Positions 22,758 to 34,759 of a stretch of 64,000 nucleotides of DNA are shown in pieces (positions within the stretch are counted from its first letter, which is position 1; each line of letters opens with the position of its first letter). The position numbers and the translations under genes are program-made. The DNA comes from Chamaecyparis obtusa (taxonomy: Eukaryota > Streptophyta > Pinopsida > Cupressales > Cupressaceae): assembly GCA_027943335.1 (NCBI GenBank), contig BSBK01006429.1, positions 750,001 to 814,000 of the forward strand, read 5' to 3'. A model generated the notes under the pieces. That model was not told the origin of the DNA and did no database searches. It saw only the letters and a program-made list of their open reading frames with translations.

Positions 22758-25498
22758 TATTACGTCAATTTTTTGTCATTGCAAAATCTTTTGTAATTGG
22801 CCTTTTCCCTGCAATGTTTTTTTTTTCTATCCTGCCGTGCCTGCAATCTCAGTCTTGACTTGCGATGAATATCTTTAGTGTTTCATGGTATGTGTGTCCT
22901 GCCCCTGGTAGTTTATGTTGTTACCTAGCCCTCGTTCAAACTGCATCTCCTAATCCACAAAACCCAAAAAGATTTGCAAATTCTAAGGTCCACGGGAAGC
23001 ATTTTAAATTTCTACCAAAGTGTTGAAAACATACTGTGTTTTCAAAAATCCACATTGTTTTCAACCTTTTTGGCCTGCATAAAAGCCCATGTTGTTTTCG
23101 AATTCTTTGTTTGCCTTTATGTCATGTTGAAAATGTTGTGTGTTTCTGATCTTTCACAGAAAACACTGTGTGTTTTCAACCTTGCCTGTCTTCTTTTCTG
23201 CCGGCTCTCCTTGTTCTTTGTCTTAACCGCGCAAGTGCAATGGTGATGGGACCTATTTCTTTGAAGGCACAGCGGGTCTTGACGTGTCAGAAGATCAACG
23301 GTTGTCGTTAAAGTGCAAAGGTTTTGTCAGGGCTATGCACTTTTATGACAACCGTCTGATCCTCTAAAGGGTTTGGCTTCTGTGGTATGGTCCCAGAGGT
23401 GGACATGTGGCAGCCTATAATAGGCTATCACATGATTGCATAGCCCTACTTTTGGCTATGTGATCATGCGACCGCTTGCCATGTGTCCTCGGGGAACCTA
23501 TCGGCAGGTTGGTCTAGTTGCAGTTCCATGTCGCGGAGGTGGTGACGTGGTAGCTTTGGGTTGGCTGTCACATGATCGCATAGCCTTTCTCTCAGCTGTG
23601 CAATCATGCGACCGGCCAACACGTGTCCATGGCGGTTGTAGTAGCAGCTCCTGTTGGCAGGTGGATGCATGGTGGTTTTCGGTTGGTCCGTGCTGGTGGG
23701 AAAGTGAGTTTGAACGCGGGCCCAGGTGAGTGTTTCTTGGCAATTATAGTGAGTGGTGTTGTGACATGTGGCATCGGGCAGGCCTAGGTGGGGTCTTGGT
23801 TTTGGCAGTCCAGACAAAGGGAGTTGGCGGTGCCGATAAAATTATGGTCTTGTCACGCATTCGCCAGAAGATAGGAGGGTTTGCTAGCTTGTCTAGCAAT
23901 TGCGCGAGTGGCAGTTGGGAAGTCGCTAAGTGTTTAGCGAAGGCACAAATTTTTTTAGCGAATTGGTGAAGGTCCTTTGTCACCAATTCTCTAAGTCTAG
24001 TGGGGCATTTTTCGGATGCGCTGGTAGTTGTGGTGGCAGTGTTCTTTTGCCCGATGGGTAGTGGTGTTGTCTCCACGCGGTTGCATGGTTGCGATGGTGA
24101 AGTGGCCGAGGGCTTTGTAGAGACCGATTGACTATGGTTAGGAGACTACGGTCGCATGATCGCAAGGGCCATTTCCACGGCTTGCAATCATGTGACCAAA
24201 CATTTTTGAGGCCCGATTCTTGTGGCGGTTAGTGATATGACAATGTGGTTGCGTGACTGAGGGCGAATGGTTAAAAGGTTTATTTCCCACCAAATGCATG
24301 ATAACCATTGCAGTTTGAAGTTTGACTTTCTAAGCGACAAGGGGTACCTTGTTTATGGAATTGAATGTTGAAGGGACCCTATTTGGTGAGAAGCGATGTG
24401 CAGTGTGGTCCAGGGTGCTTGGCGGTTGTTTGCAAAGGGATTTGTACCGTGAGGAATGATTACACTCTTGGCTTGAGAGGTGTTTGCAGGTGGCTAATTT
24501 GATTGATTTTCATGGCAGCTCCTAGTTTTCTATCCTGGCTCGCAAATTTTCATGATTGCAGATCTGTTTGAGATTTTCTTTCTCTGGATTGCTTGGTTTC
24601 CCACCTTTGTAATAAATTTTGTTGTAAATTTTGGCATGTCGAGTGGTTGAGACCTTAGCCCTAGCTATCTGAAGCTTGTTGCATCTGATCTTGAGGATCC
24701 CAAGGTAGCTAGTGGTATAAGTTAGAGAATTTTTGACTTTGCAGGGGTTCCAAAATCTTATTGCTTTTGGTCCCAGGTTGTTGACTGTATTATACTGATA
24801 GAGGTTTGATTTGGTGTCTTTTTCTTAGCTTTGTGTCATGCTAATTGTATGCTGATTTTGGATTTGTTAATGAAAACATCCTTGAATCCCAATTTGGTAT
24901 CTTGTGTATGTCTTCTTTCTTGTCTCTAAGCTCATATATGTTAATATCACAAAGTGTGTTAATGTATGGTAAACGAAGAGTGTTTTGAATTCATCTCTGA
25001 GTTTCTAACAAAGTTAGGATTAAACCCTTTTAGGTGAATTCAGTGAGTTTACAGCCAGGTATAGAATTTGATGTCCTTGTGCTTGAGGAAAAGGGGTAAT
25101 AGGCAAAGCACTTACTTTGGTTTCCATTATGTTTGATTTGAAGTATTCAGTTGAGGTATAGAGTTAGGTGACTCTGAGCCCTCGGATAAGGCACTGGTCT
25201 TTTCTCTTGAAGTTTCATGGTTGACAACCACACAAACACAAACATCATTTGATAAATCTTTAACAGTCTTATATGAGACATAGTGGAATATTATTTTAGA
25301 CTCCTTTAGAGAAGTGAGTCAAGAGTACACCCGCCTGAGCATTGAAGCTCAAAGAGTAGAAGGATGTTTTGATCCTTGTCAGTTGGCCCTCTTCCTTGTG
25401 GACTTTGGATTGGTGATAGAGTCAGGGTTTCTTTTGCATTATCCATCAAAGTGTAAATCTGCAAGTTGAAGATCAAAGGGAATAATCCACAACCAACA
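22758..25498 (+). repeat. 3' LTR of the gypsy element
   Basis: Pairs with 12601-15340. Begins TATTACGTCAA (TG changed to TA) and ends ACCAACA. Carries the same three hairpins (23428-23471, 23567-23612, 24151-24195) with transitions in the stems. Directly followed by the target duplication AAGCC. Confidence 0.95.
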
Positions 25499-25503
25499 AA
25501 GCC

Positions 25504-27333
25504 AACTCTATTTAATTTCACACCCATCACATGGTACAAATTAGATTTATATTTGGAATGATTCTTCTTACACCTTTGTATAGTTTTCTAAGACTTTTCA
25601 TCTTCTAATTTATTAGACATTGGCAAAGCATGGGGATTCCTTCATAGAAAAGGCAACCATCACTGCAATAGAGTCAAAGGAATGTTGAGCCATAAAAAAT
25701 TATCATAAAAAAATATCTTTCTTGTAGATAGAATCCAAACCAAACTATAAACATGGAAAAACTAATAAACTAGGAGAGAAGGTAGCTATGATTGACCAAT
25801 GGATTTCAATTCTATAGAAGGGATGAGACTCATTAGATTTATAATAATAATATAAGAAATTCCATGCATATATAGGAAGAGAAAGAATAAAAGGTCCAAC
25901 AACTTGAGAAGATTCATCATTCTTAGAGGAAGCATTAACTATAGAATTAGAGGTAGAAATAGTCAACTAATATTAAAAATGTATTCATCTACCACATCAC
26001 CCCACCCTTGCATTCCGATCATAGGAAAAAAACAAAACAATTGTCTAATTGAAAAAAAGAAAAAAAACCATCATTATGTTTGAAGGGGAGGTCCACATTA
26101 TCCAACAGTTAGGTCCATGGCCTATTTCCTTAAAGAGGCTCGGAGATATCAATTTCCACTTAGAGAGATCAACATAGGAAGTAGTAGAGTCAACTTTAAT
26201 GATGATCAATAGCATTATGAAAGACTACCTAAAATTAATCTTCCATAAATTAGAAAGTTGTAGATAGAAGGCAAATCTACATAGGTTTAACATTGATATG
26301 GTTTTAAAGATGGTTAAAAAAACTAGAAAGAGATTTTTAACTACATAAATTGTCTGCCACTGAATTCTTATCTTGATAAACATGAGTGAATAAATATAAT
26401 GTAAAATTTCCTAACCCAACAGAAGATCAATATTATCCTTAGAGATAGTACTACATCAAAGGGACAAAATATTTTTAATCTACAAACCAAATCATTACAA
26501 AGATTTAAAAAACTCATTTCCTAGCACAGCCTAACCATAAACCACTAGGAAGATTGCGCACAAGAGGGGCATTTCAAAATTGATGTTTATGACTAGACAA
26601 TTAAATTAAAAGAAGGCACCATTTTTTCCTTACGTTAATGACTACAGCCATTAGGAGTGGCCTATTCTTAGAAAGGATAGAGATGCAAATACAAATTATC
26701 ATGTTTAATAGACTTAGCCAAAGCCAAAATAGTTTGGCATGAATATGTGTAACCAAAATAATCGTGCACGATACAAGATATCCGGTAGAGGTTAACTACA
26801 GTTTGAACAATCAAGAATCCAAAGACAACAAATTGTATAGGATCAAGGAAGATGATTATTTTATTAAAGCACTTCATTATTATGTTATTATGGATTTCTT
26901 GCTGAAGCATGAGTCAATCTTATTTGTTTTAAAATAATTCGGAGATGATGCAGTAATTCTTGACTAAACATTTTATGACTAGAACATGGGATTATACCAC
27001 CTGTAAATTTTGGGAAGGGTGCAGTATGTCGCGTAAGTTGGAAACGTTGCAGATCCATGACTGAGAAGCCATGATAGTAAATGAATAGATTTATAGCACT
27101 GCTATTCATAGAATGGACACAAGAAAAGCTTTTCTGGCTGGCAGCGACAAGGAATTATGCCCAGAGACTGATGAATTATATGTGCATAAGTAACATGTTA
27201 CAATAGCGTGAATCTATTCCGGATGATTAATCTCATTTTGGCCATTCTTCCAATTGTGAATTGTTAGATAACTGATGCCGAGCATGCATCAGTCAAAATG
27301 TACTGTTAGTTTAAATCCTGTGCATGAAATTCA
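25504..27333. other. Gene-free AT-rich stretch
   Basis: Continuation of the pre-insertion sequence interrupted at 12600. Short minus-strand frames at 26668-26910 and 26888-27109 show no recognisable domain, and nothing else supports a gene. No repeat partner found in the window. Confidence 0.4.
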
Positions 27334-27722
27334 TGTTGGTAACTGATAAGAATCAGCTAGCTTGCATATCTTCGCATTCATGGATAGTTTCTAATTTGTT
27401 AAACAGCTTTCATTAGCATGTTTTTTAATTTTAAAAATTTCGTTTCTCAAATACTCCAACAACCTTTATGAAATATTTTCTTTATACAAGGAAAATAAAA
27501 ACCCCCCTATTAATGCGATTCAGGCTGCGACCTCTATAAAATACTCTCTTTTGTATTCTTTATACAGACAGAATAAAATCTCTATATTGAGACGAATCTT
27601 GATATAATAGAAGTTGAAGAAATAAGTGCTATCCGTGTGTAAAATCAGATTGTATTTAATGTTGCAACTTCTCTGTTTGTTATAGTAATCTGTGTTTATT
27701 CACATGCATTACTATAACTACA
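27334..27722 (+). repeat. LTR of an old copia-like element
   Basis: Starts TGTTGGTAACTG and ends near ACTACA. Directly after it TTGTATCAATGC (27725-27736) resembles a worn initiator tRNA-Met primer site (TGGTATCAGAGC), so this is probably a 5' LTR. Similar to 29420-29745 (CTTGCATATCTTCGCAT... versus TTTGCATGTCTTCGCTA...) and, in reverse orientation, to 28212-28115. The segment CGACCTCTATAAAATACTCTC near 27528 could be its TATA region. Confidence 0.55.
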
Positions 27723-28114
27723 TTTTGTATCAATGCAAGAAAATTGGGATCTGCAAATAATTCGAAAGGGATATCATTTATAAGATTAGAAGGTTATGTG
27801 AGAGCTGGCTGCCAAGAGTTCGAAAAGATTGCGAAATTGAAGGTTTGCAAAGTTTGAAGAAATTTGCAGAGAAGATCAGAGGTGTAGTTGCTGCGTGAGA
27901 AAATGATGGTTGTTTTTTAAGTCAATAGAGAAGCCAGCCAAAAAAGTGTTAAAATATTCTAAAGGAAAGAAGGTAAAAGAATTACGTGTAGCAGTCAATA
28001 GCATGAGCTGCACTTTCAGATAAATTTAATCTGTTTTCAATGGGAAAAATTGGTAAAATGGTGAAAAAAGATAATGCCAACTTAATTTAGGAAAAGAAAA
28101 CTTTTTAAATCTTC

Positions 28115-28316
28115 AAAATTAAAAATTATGTTTATGAAATCTACTCGACCAATTTGAAACTATACATGGTAGTGAGGGCATGAAAACTAGCTGATATGCA
28201 TTAGTACCAACATACTCCCCTTTGATGACAACACTCAATATGATCTCAAACTTTTGAAAAATTGACTCACTCTGGTCTGCATAGACCAAACAATTCTGAT
28301 CCAATCAACCAAGGTA
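28115..28316 (-). repeat. Copia 3' end with LTR start, inverted
   Basis: On the minus strand, 28316-28213 reads as the 3' untranslated end of a copia element with a worn polypurine tract (CATCAAAGGGGAGTA), and the LTR begins TGTTGGTACTAATG at 28212. It mirrors 29330-29430 on the plus strand (shared GATTGGATCAG and CAATTTTTCAAAA). Similarity to the LTR fades after about 100 bp. No pol remains. Confidence 0.6.
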
Positions 28317-28415
28317 AAGGAGGAATGAGAATTGGAGGATTCCCTTGAGTTTCTCTACATCTGTACGAAGGGACCTACTTACATTGGCATTCTAAATCTG
28401 TACGAATGGTAAATG

Positions 28416-28530
28416 GGGTTGCAAGTAGATTGGGTTTAACCATGGAGGAAACTCCTTAGTTAAGTGCGCTCAAGCTGGAGTAGTACTAGGATGGGTGACC
28501 TCCCAGGAAATGCTGGTGCTTCACCTCTGT
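28416..28530 (+). pseudogene. 5S rRNA-derived sequence
   Basis: The 3' two thirds matches plant 5S rRNA: AACTCC, then AGTTAAGTGCGC (box A, 28458-28469; AGTTAAGCGTGC in plant 5S as I recall it), GAGTAGTACTAGG, and GGATGGGTGACCTCC (box C region, 28489-28503). The 5' third is degraded and about 12 bases short. As the internal promoter is largely intact while the rest is not, it may come from a 5S-derived retroelement (Cassandra-type LTR or a 5S SINE), not from an rRNA array. No second copy lies in the window to define such an element. Confidence 0.7.
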
Positions 28531-28890
28531 CAGCATCACCTAGATTCAATGAGTGCTAAGTGTTCTATTTATTATCATGAAAGATGGGTTTTTGTGAACC
28601 ATTACTCATGAAACATGAGTCAATGAGTTTGACTCAAAAACTACACAGTTAAATTCTAATAACAATATCACACTCTAAATCTGATATTGATTTTCTAGAA
28701 TAAGCAAATTATATAATCCTCTACCATTTTAGCATTGAATAAGTAGATGCATCCCTCTCACAAATCCCCATACTGATTGTGTACTTAAAAAAGATGCTAG
28801 ATGAATGGCAGAGGAATACATCTTATTATTCCCTAGATTAATGGCAGAAAGTTATACATATTACTTATTCGAACAAGTGGATGTTAGATT

Positions 28891-29233
28891 TGTTGGATAA
28901 TGATGCAAGCATGCAACTTGAAATAGAAATAGTAATGTCAAATATGAACTTGGTGTTTATTAGAAGGAACTTCTAAATTAGTTTTCAGTGCTTTTAGTAA
29001 ATTTCGGTAAATGGCAATTAGATGTTTGAGAAGTTTCTTTATAGGTCATATAGTGAACTGTTATATTTTAAGAGGGTGCAACCTCTATAAAAGACTGTCT
29101 TCTTGTATTGTTTAAATAGAGAGACCAAAATGTAGCTTCTATATTGAGGTGTGATGTAGTAGATGTTGAATAAATAAAGATTTTATTGTGTTAAATTCAA
29201 TTTTGTATTTTGTATTAGGATTTTAAATCTACA
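28891..29233 (+). mobile_element. Solo LTR with target duplication AGATT
   Basis: Starts TGTTGGATAATGATGCAAG and ends ATCTACA; AGATT stands directly before (28886-28890) and directly after (29234-29238). The LTR is the same family as the pair at 36785-37100 and 37982-38309. CTCTATAAAAGACTG near 29090 is a likely TATA box. A lone LTR with a perfect target duplication indicates recombination between the two LTRs of a former full element. Confidence 0.88.
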
Positions 29234-29329
29234 AGATTTAGGATACAAAAATAATATGAAGTTCATTTGTTTCATTCACATGTGGAAAAATTGGAAAAAT
29301 TGTAGTTGTCCTTTATTTCTCATTCTTGT

Positions 29330-29745
29330 TGTGTTCTAATTGATTGGATCAGAAAACTTAGTGATTGTCAATTTTTCAAAACTTTGAGATCATATTGTTA
29401 GTCATGACATCAAGGGGTGTGTTGTGGTAACCAATGTGGATCACCAAGTTTGCATGTCTTCGCTATCACGTGTAGTTTATAATTTGTTGAATAATATTTA
29501 TTAGCGTGCTTTTTACTTTTAGAACTTCAGTTTTTTGTGATGATGAATTCTGCTGTTTCTTAAAACTTCTATAAAATGTCATTTTCTTTTACTCTTTTTG
29601 CAAGTAGAATAGAACCTCCATATTAAGGTATATCATGGTCTAATAGAAGCTGAATAAATAAAGGAAATCTGTGTATAAAGCAAAAAAAATTTGTTGCAAA
29701 TTATCTGTTTGATATAATAGTTTATATTTATTTTTATATATTTAA
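29330..29745 (+). repeat. Copia 3' untranslated end and LTR fragment
   Basis: 29330-29419 is a copia 3' end with a worn polypurine tract (CATCAAGGGG); the LTR starts TGTTGTGGTAACC at 29420. It is a diverged relative of 27334-27722 and the inverted partner of 28316-28115. The right end is approximate. Confidence 0.55.
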
Positions 29746-30947
29746 AAATCTATAATGTATAATTGATGACATATTAAGATATCTTATTAATAAAAATTTC
29801 TGTTATTTTTAGCTGTTTATTTGAGGTTAGAAGATTTTTAGAAAGACAATCTTTTTATTAATAATTTTTTCTGCTATTTTTAACAGTTTATTTGAGGTTA
29901 GAAACTCTTTAGAAAGAGCTTCTTCTAAAAAGCTTCTCTTACTGCTTGAAATAGTGAGTGCAATGAGTGAGAACAAGACCTTTACATTGAGAGATCATTT
30001 ATTTATTTTAGATGAATAAAACCAAAACCCTTTTTATATATTGTGAATCTGTCTCTATCTCCCACATGAATCTTAATGACAATGGGGACCGAATAGATTG
30101 CCAAGGAAATTAGAAATAAGAGAGGATGATATGAAGAGATACAAAAGATAGATAAGTAGACGGTAGAATCGGCATAGACCATGAAAATTAATATTAAAGC
30201 ATGATTTGAAAAGAACCATTGGTTAAGAAACCTTGTATTCTCATAGTTTTGACGGAAATGATTAATCATTAACGATAAAATGAACTATTTGCTGTTATTT
30301 GTCTTAACTAATGATACGAATTAACTATTTACCATGCTAGTTCTTGTAAAAAGGATATTCTCCCCATTTATGTTTACATTGATCATAGAGATAAACCTTA
30401 TTCATAGGGATGGGACACAGAAGCAAGGTAGTATTGGATAATGAGATAACTATAAAGATCCAATAGAGGGACTGGCATTCTCTACTGGATACTACTATTT
30501 GAGATGTAATTAATGAGAATAAAAGAACATTATTTTATTTTAAGGTTTTGGAATGGCTCAAGAGGAAGCATCAAAAGAAGAAGAAATGACAGCATAAATT
30601 CATGTTAGTTACTACCTTCTGTGGAAACAGAAGTTTGTAGACATTTTTTAGTAGGACGATTTGCACATATAGGTACTGAATCTATTCCAATAGCTTATTT
30701 ACAAAGTATGTTGTTGGATAGTTGTTCTTTTACTGGAACAAACTCTTCTATATAAATTTGTTAGACTTGATCAAAAGATTACTGGTAGTAGATGTTTATT
30801 TTCTATTGGTATGCAGAGTGTAAATCGCACTAGTATTGTAAATTTTAAAAGGTTTGATCGGCACAAGATTACCCACTATTAGATCTACTTTAATATACTG
30901 CTTGGAAAATTGCAAACCACTAAGTTAGAGAACCAGCCATCCAAGAA
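29746..30947. other. Gene-free stretch with a 66-bp tandem duplication
   Basis: 29783-29849 is repeated imperfectly at 29850-29920 (shared GTTTATTTGAGGTTAGAA). Further on there is no gene. CTATATAAAT at 30749-30758 is a plausible TATA box about 200 bp upstream of the ATG at 30948. Confidence 0.45.
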
Positions 30948-31217
30948 ATGCATAAGTTTTTAATGTGCGCGATGGGTTTAATGTTCGTCCATATATTACT
31001 TACCGTGAAGGCCAATGCCAGGACTTGTACCTATTTTTACGGTTCATCATGTTATAAGGCAAACGGAATGAAAGCGTTTTCGCTTCCTAATTTTATATCG
31101 CTTCAGCACTGCAAGCATTCTGCGAGTTTGAATCTTCTTTGGCGTCATGTACCAAGGCGAGCTGGGGTTTTATTTAGTTTCTTACAGGTATATCAAAGAG
31201 GTGGAGATTTTTTATAA
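30948..31217 (+). CDS. Small ORF with signal peptide, possible secreted peptide
   Basis: 89 codons from ATG 30948 to TAA. The first 25 residues form a textbook signal peptide: MHKF, a hydrophobic core (LMCAMGLMFVHILLTV), then KANA with Ala at -3 and -1, followed by RTCTYFYGSSCYKANG with two Cys. After about residue 45 the sequence looks less protein-like, and a good acceptor-like TTTCTTACAG at 31180-31189 suggests an intron may start earlier. The stretch has more CpG than its surroundings. A TATA-like box lies at 30749-30758. A copia LTR begins 75 bases downstream. I do not recognise a family. It is either a small host gene, a captured exon, or chance. Confidence 0.35.
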   Translation: MHKFLMCAMGLMFVHILLTVKANARTCTYFYGSSCYKANGMKAFSLPNFISLQHCKHSASLNLLWRHVPRRAGVLFSFLQVYQRGGDFL

Positions 31218-31366
31218 ATCTGAAGCTCATTCAATGGAATCACCATTATTTCTTAAGTTTAAAAAACTTAAAAGGCAAATAGCTTTTCTAGTGTTGGTAG
31301 TTACTAATTTCTACAACCTATTCCACCAACTTACATTAACTACATTGTTTGGAGCCCATAGCTAAG

Positions 31367-32191
31367 AGAATAGGCGTCTGGTCAAAAGGAAATTGCAGCA
31401 GTGTCTACGTATGCCTAGTTAGCTCATAGAGTGAAGGTTTGTTTTGTTTGGTGAAGTAGTTTGGCATGGGGAGCCCATTTGTAAGGAGGATTTGAGGATT
31501 AAAGTCTGACAGAAAATGTCATACAGCAACAGTACCAAAGAGATTCTCATTCTCATGCTTATATTGATCAGATTGGTGTCGGCTTAGTAGCCAATGTTCT
31601 GATATTGTAAAGAGATAAGAGATGAAAAGAGGGACATTGATGACATCCAGGATTTTTGTTTTTTTGAAGTAAAGATGCTATTCAAAAAGAAAATCATTGT
31701 TTTTGGTTGGGGCTAGCACACCGAGCACCATGAAGGAGATTGTCCGCTGATGGAAGCGACAAGTATGATTGATGAGAATATTCAATCGTTGAGGGATAAT
31801 GCAGCCAAACAGAGATATATCAAATTGATAGTTTAAGTGAAGATCGCAGCATAGGTTAAGGAATAGCAAAAAAAGTCGAGCTAGGGTTTGAAGACTGCAG
31901 ATTGCAAGCAAACAAATAGAAGGGCATGGCAGTCCAGTCAAGAGGAATTACAGAAGATTAAAGCCCAAGCGGGGGGCTTGTAAATGGACTGTCATCGATT
32001 TGGGGTTACAGCCGCAGCTGCTGACAGAGAAGAGGTTATCATTTGTTACTGTTCGGGTAATGCCTAATTTGCAAAAATTATAGTTAGTTATTGTTGAAGG
32101 AGATTGTTAAAGTATTAAAAAACATTGTGAATATTATATTGGCCTAGTTAGAATTTGGTGCATTTCTTTTGTAGAAGATTATTTCTGAAGA
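31367..32191. other. Gene-free stretch between LTR stub and gag
   Basis: Not similar to the 3' LTR. It has relatively more CpG than the flanking elements and could be unrelated DNA brought in by deletion or insertion that also removed most of the 5' LTR and the primer site. The minus-strand frame 31678-31941 has no recognisable protein. Confidence 0.35.
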
Positions 32192-33063
32192 ATGGCATCA
32201 GGCAATTTTCAACCTCTTATTCCAATATTTTTTGGGCAAAAGACATGATAACTGGTCACATAGAATGAGAGTAATACTTTGTTCATTAATATTATAAGAA
32301 ATAGTTGAAAAAGGTTACACATAACCACAAGAGGAGTCTATTTTGAGTGCTGATGAATAGAAAAGGCTTGGTGAAAACATGGAAAAGAATCTAAGGGCTT
32401 TGCAAGTAATTGGACAAGGATTGGATGATTCAGTTCTTTGAAAGATTATGCCAGCTATTACAACCAAGCAAGAATGGGAGATCCTTGAGATGACATATCA
32501 AGGTACAAGTAAGATAAAAGTTGTTAAACTACAATCCCTTAGGAGAGAATTTAAAAATCTGCAAATAAAGGATTTTGATTTAGTAGATCAATTCTCAAAT
32601 TGTATTATGGACTTGGTTTGACAAATAAGAAGGAATGGTGATAAACTAACAGATCACAAGGTTGTTGAAAATATCTTACAAATTTTTCCTAGTAAGTATG
32701 ATTATATTGTGGTAACAATTGAGGAAACTAAGGATTTGTGACTATTATCTAGAGATGAGTTCTTTGGATAATTATAAAAATCATGAAGACATGTTGAAAA
32801 AGTGTAATAGCACTTCATTGGAGAATGCATTCAAAACACAAATGACATTTGGAATAGGAAGAGAAAATCCAAGATTTGGAGGAAGAAGAAGAGGAATAAA
32901 TAATTACCATAGAGAAGAAAGGAGTCCAGATCCAAGAGGAAGAAGAAATCAAAGTTTCAACTCAAGGGGTCAGAATAGCAATCAAACATCACAAAGGTAT
33001 GATAAATTAAATATGAAATGTTGTTACTACAAGAAGTATGGTCATTTTTCAAATGAATGTTGA
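32192..33063 (+). pseudogene. Copia Gag
   Basis: Starts MASGNFQPLIPIFFGQK; after a shift continues NWSHRMRVILCS, LGENMEKNLRALQVIGQGLDD, KQEWEILEMTYQG, and VDQFSNCIMDLV, as in plant copia Gag. The zinc knuckle at 33019-33060 has lost its second Cys: the fourth position reads Tyr (codon 33028, TGC to TAC would explain it) while His 33043 and the other Cys remain. Stops fall at probable Gln sites (GYT-stop-PQEE, ADE-stop-KRLG). Confidence 0.8.
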
Positions 33064-33423
33064 AAGATGAAAGCTGCTATAGGAAAGAAAAATGAAAATT
33101 TTACTAAAGGTAGTTCAGAAACTTTATTCAATACATGTCATGTTTCCCTAGAAATTTCAAGTCATGTTTTGTTTCTAGATAGTGGTTTTAGTAATCAAAT
33201 GATAGGATATAGAGACATATTTGAAAGCTTGGATACCTCAGTCAAATCAAAAGTGAAGTTGGAAAATGATAACATAGTGGAAGTTGGTGGAAAAGGTACA
33301 ATCAATGTGGTAACAAAGCATTGTAAGAAGTCTATTCCTGATGTTTATTTTGTAATTGGTTTAAAGAATTATTATATAAGTGTAGGACAACTTAGTCAAA
33401 AAGGTTATAGAGTTGTTTTTTGA
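33064..33423 (+). pseudogene. Copia protease
   Basis: Catalytic motif DSGFSNQM starts at 33178 (DSGCSNHM in relatives), followed by VKLENDNIVEVGGKGTINV and NYYISVGQLSQKGY. The frame ends at a TGA where Gag-Pol would normally run on. Catalytic Asp retained. Confidence 0.8.
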
Positions 33424-34330
33424 GAAGAATGCATGCACTATATTTCATATTCATCCTAGTAAGATGGTGATTGCAAGGGTAGAAATTAAAAATAACATAA
33501 TACATTCCCACTTTGTATGAAGAGCAATATTGTGGAAGAATTTGAAGTGAGTTTCAAGAAAACAAGTCAAGATAAAGAATGGATATGGCACTTGAGGTAT
33601 GGTCATCTACATTTCAAAGGATTGTGTTTGTTGCAAAGAAAGGAAATGGTAAGAGTCTTACCCCATATTGAGGCACCATTGATCTCATGCAAAAGTTTTA
33701 TGTTGGCTAAGCATCAAAGAGAAATTTTTCCAAAAGGGATGTCATGTAGAGTGTGGGCACATTTATAAATTGTGAAAATACCATCATTAGGGGAGATCAT
33801 TCATTTTCTAATACTCATTGATGACTTTAGTATGAAGACACGGGTTTATTTTTTGAAATGTAAATCTAAAACATTTGGAAAGTTCAAGGAGTTTAAAGAA
33901 TTGGTTGAGAAACAGACTGGCCTATCCATAAAGGTATTAATATTGGATAGAGGGATAAAACAAGTCAAATGAGTTTTTGGCTTATTGCAGGTACCATGAA
34001 ATAAAAAAGAAGTTTACTAGAAGTTACACACCAAAACAAAATGGTATTGTGAAAAGAAAGAATTGAATAATAATGGAGATGACGAGGATTATTCTGAAAG
34101 GTAGTACCTTGTGTAGTTTATATTCTAAACAAAATTCCAATAAGAAGTGTGAGAGACAAGATCCCACAATAAGCATAGAGTGGTAAGCAGAATAGTATTT
34201 CTCATTTTAGGATATTTGGTTGTATTTAATATGCTCATGTACATAAGGAAAAAAGGAGTAAATTGGATGATAAGAGTGAAAAAATAGATCTTTATTGGTT
34301 ATGATGAACAATCTAAGACATGTAAGTTAT
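33424..34330 (+). pseudogene. Copia integrase
   Basis: Pre-integrase segment WIWHLRYGHLHFKGL (33580-33624) has its His pair; the CX2C has decayed to SCKSFMLAKHQRE. In the core the first Asp motif (HTDLCGP) is missing, probably by a short deletion near 33770, while LIDDFS (33815) remains. VLILDRGIKQ (33940) corresponds to LRTDRGGEY. The Glu region near 34050 (TKTKWYCEKKELNN) is shifted. Not functional. Confidence 0.75.
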
Positions 34331-34759
34331 TTAATCCTACAAATAAGAAAGTCATTGTAAGTAGAGATATTGTGTTCAAAGAAGAAGAATCTTGGGATGG
34401 AAATATAGACAAGATAATTATAGGTGCAACACCAATATCATGTGATAATTAAGAAGGAAAAGATAAAGAAGAACAAGATGATCAAATAAATGAGCAAGGA
34501 GGAACTCCTTTAAAAATTCCACAAAGATATCACATACACGGGGAAGTTGAACAAGAAAATTTGTCAAGCTCACAAGTAATTAATGACTCAAATACTACAC
34601 TTCCACAATTTAGATAAAGGCTTAAGAGGAAGAAAATTATAAGTTTGCAAGATATTTATGAAAAAATAGATAGAATAGATTTGCAATCAAATTTATCATA
34701 ATTTTCTCAATATCCTATATACTTTGAAGATGCAATTAAATAAGAAAAATAAATTAATA

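Larger units (their letters stand above)
12601..25498 (+). mobile_element. Complete Ty3/gypsy retrotransposon, Tat/Ogre-like, 12.9 kb
   Basis: Two LTRs of 2,740 and 2,741 bp (12601-15340 and 22758-25498) bound an internal region with primer site, gag, protease, extra RNase H, RT, RNase H and integrase. The left LTR starts TG and both end CA; the right one starts TA (G-to-A change). AAGCC directly precedes the left LTR (12596-12600) and directly follows the right one (25499-25503), a 5-bp target duplication that fixes both ends. Large size, an extra archaeal-type RNase H, an atypical zinc knuckle and a primer site unlike initiator tRNA-Met all point to the Tat/Ogre branch. It is disabled by 21 in-frame stops and one frameshift. 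Confidence 0.95.
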
